Positions 13,613 through 14,636 of a stretch of 14,636 nt of DNA are shown here, one piece after another (positions within the stretch are counted from its first letter, which is position 1; each line of letters opens with the position of its first letter). The stretch spans positions 1 to 14,636 of the forward strand of contig CANSES010000028.1 of assembly GCA_947645965.1 (NCBI GenBank), given 5' to 3'. The DNA comes from an uncultured Enterorhabdus sp. (GTDB lineage: Bacteria > Actinomycetota > Coriobacteriia > Coriobacteriales > Eggerthellaceae). The translations under genes were made by a program, and so were the position numbers. The notes beneath the pieces are model-generated. The model made no database searches. It had not been told where the DNA came from and saw nothing but the letters and a program-made list of their open reading frames with translations.

Positions 13613-14636
13613 ATGGAAAACACCTGCCCTTACCATATCGGCATCGACGTGGGCTCCACCACGGTGAAGCTCGCGGTGCTTAACAACGACCACGACATTT
13701 TGTGGGCGGTGTACCGCCGCCACCACGCCGACGTGCGCGCCACCATCGTGGAGGTGCTGCGCGAGGCGGCCGAGGCCTACCCGAACGAGGCCATGACCAT
13801 CGCCATCACCGGCTCGGGCGGCCTGCTTTTGTCCCAGTGGCTGGGCGTTCCCTTCGTCCAGGAGGTCATCGCCTCCAAGACGGCCGTGGAGACCTTCATT
13901 CCCGCTACGGACGTGGCTATCGAGCTCGGCGGCGAGGACGCGAAGATCATCTACTTCGACCACGGCATCGAGCAGCGCATGAACGGCACCTGCGCCGGCG
14001 GCACCGGCGCCTTCATCGACCAGATGGCGGCGCTCCTGAACACCGATGCCGGCGGTCTGAATGCGTTGGCGGCTGACCACGACACCATCTATCCCATCGC
14101 CAGCCGCTGCGGCGTGTTCGCCAAGACCGATGTGCAGCCGCTGCTGAACGAGGGGGCCCGCCGCGAGGATATCGCCGCCTCCATCTTCCAGTCGGTGGTC
14201 ACCCAGACCATCTCGGGGCTGGCCTGCGGACGGCCCATCCGCGGCAACGTGGCCTTCTTGGGCGGCCCCTTGCAGTACCTGCCCGAATTGCGGAAGCGCT
14301 TCTACGAGACGCTGGAGCTGCGCGACGAGGCCATCATCGTGCCCGAGAACGCCCATTTGTTCGTGGCCGCCGGCTGCGCCATCGCCGGTGCGGCGGAAGG
14401 GGCCGCCCCCGAGCCGCTGGCCGCGGTGCTCGCGCGCTTGGAGGGCTTGGGCGACATGCAGGGCTCGGAAGTGGTGCGCCTGGCGCCGCTGTTCGCCAAC
14501 GAGGGAGAGCTGGCCGAGTTCCGAGGCCGCCACGACGGCGAGCGGGTGCGCCGGGGCAACCTGGCCGACTATCGCGGTGTAGCCTTCCTCGGCATCGATG
14601 CCGGCTCCACCACCTTCAAGGCGGCGCTCATCGGCG
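13613..14636 (+). CDS. 2-hydroxyacyl-CoA dehydratase activase / BadF-BcrA-type ATPase (3' end cut off by window edge)
   Basis: 341 codons are visible and the frame is open at the edge. The first ATPase module shows the actin/Hsp70-like phosphate loop IGIDVGSTTVKLAVL (9-23), GSGG (67-70), IELGGEDAKI (103-112), and the cluster cysteines in NGTCAGGTGAF (Cys127) and SRCGVFAKTDVQ (Cys166). These are the same two positions that hold the shared 4Fe-4S cluster between subunits of the archetype HgdC. FLGGPLQYLPELR (215-227) closes the module. A second ATPase start, FLGIDAGSTTFKAALIG (325-341), begins right at the edge. This is therefore the tandem-activase form, often fused to further dehydratase-like domains in a protein over 1,000 residues long. 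It uses ATP to drive electrons into a dehydratase or reductase partner that is not in the window. The ATG has GAGGAA five bases upstream. Confidence 0.93.
   Translation, partial: MENTCPYHIGIDVGSTTVKLAVLNNDHDILWAVYRRHHADVRATIVEVLREAAEAYPNEAMTIAITGSGGLLLSQWLGVPFVQEVIASKTAVETFIPATDVAIELGGEDAKIIYFDHGIEQRMNGTCAGGTGAFIDQMAALLNTDAGGLNALAADHDTIYPIASRCGVFAKTDVQPLLNEGARREDIAASIFQSVVTQTISGLACGRPIRGNVAFLGGPLQYLPELRKRFYETLELRDEAIIVPENAHLFVAAGCAIAGAAEGAAPEPLAAVLARLEGLGDMQGSEVVRLAPLFANEGELAEFRGRHDGERVRRGNLADYRGVAFLGIDAGSTTFKAALIG

Overview
The window is high-GC bacterial DNA with gene content typical of gut Coriobacteriia, most likely Eggerthellaceae (Eggerthella, Gordonibacter, Adlercreutzia or Slackia type). 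The main clues are a Tat-exported FAD reductase directly downstream of a multi-membrane-span LuxR regulator, a 2-hydroxyacyl-CoA dehydratase activase, a UPF0210 protein and strong G/C bias at third codon positions. The genus is inferred; there is no rRNA or marker gene here. I saw no tRNA, rRNA, CRISPR array, insertion sequence or attachment site. No stretch longer than about 170 bases lacks a gene.

Layout. (1) 1-1045, minus: UPF0210/PFL-family protein, cut off at its C-terminus by the window edge. (2) 1197-4090, minus: membrane LuxR regulator (3029-4090) followed by a Tat-signal lipoprotein-like fumarate-reductase-family flavoprotein (1197-2879), ending at a strong hairpin terminator (1124-1165). 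This looks like a regulator-reductase pair for respiration on an unidentified organic acceptor. (3) 4164-12058, minus: a tightly packed six-gene operon. In transcription order it encodes a coiled-coil/alanine-rich protein, an FHA protein with a zinc ribbon at each end, a small radical SAM activase-like protein, a ClpB-like AAA+ ATPase with a degenerate first ATPase domain, a Ser/Thr protein kinase with about six C-terminal membrane spans, and a small single-span membrane protein. (4) 12128-12772, plus: beta-carbonic anhydrase, divergent from the operon. (5) 12856-14636, plus: a promoter and palindromic operator, a TetR regulator, and an ATPase activase of the HgdC/BadF type that runs off the window edge.

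The six-gene operon is the candidate undescribed system. Its genes overlap by 1-4 bases or lie 1-15 bases apart, and the parts fit a phospho-signalling circuit. The kinase has a tandem repeat at its N-terminus (APTIVDV then APTLVDL) that supplies two TxxD motifs, the type of phosphothreonine ligand an FHA domain reads. The adjacent gene encodes an FHA protein with all its phosphate-contact residues. The AAA+ protein and the radical SAM protein would be the effectors or maturation factors. No PP2C phosphatase, glycyl radical enzyme or type VI secretion gene is present in the window. The biological role is unknown.

The ends of the window are ordinary metabolism and regulation. The TetR-activase pair looks autoregulated: a 21-bp near-perfect palindrome sits on the predicted transcription start.
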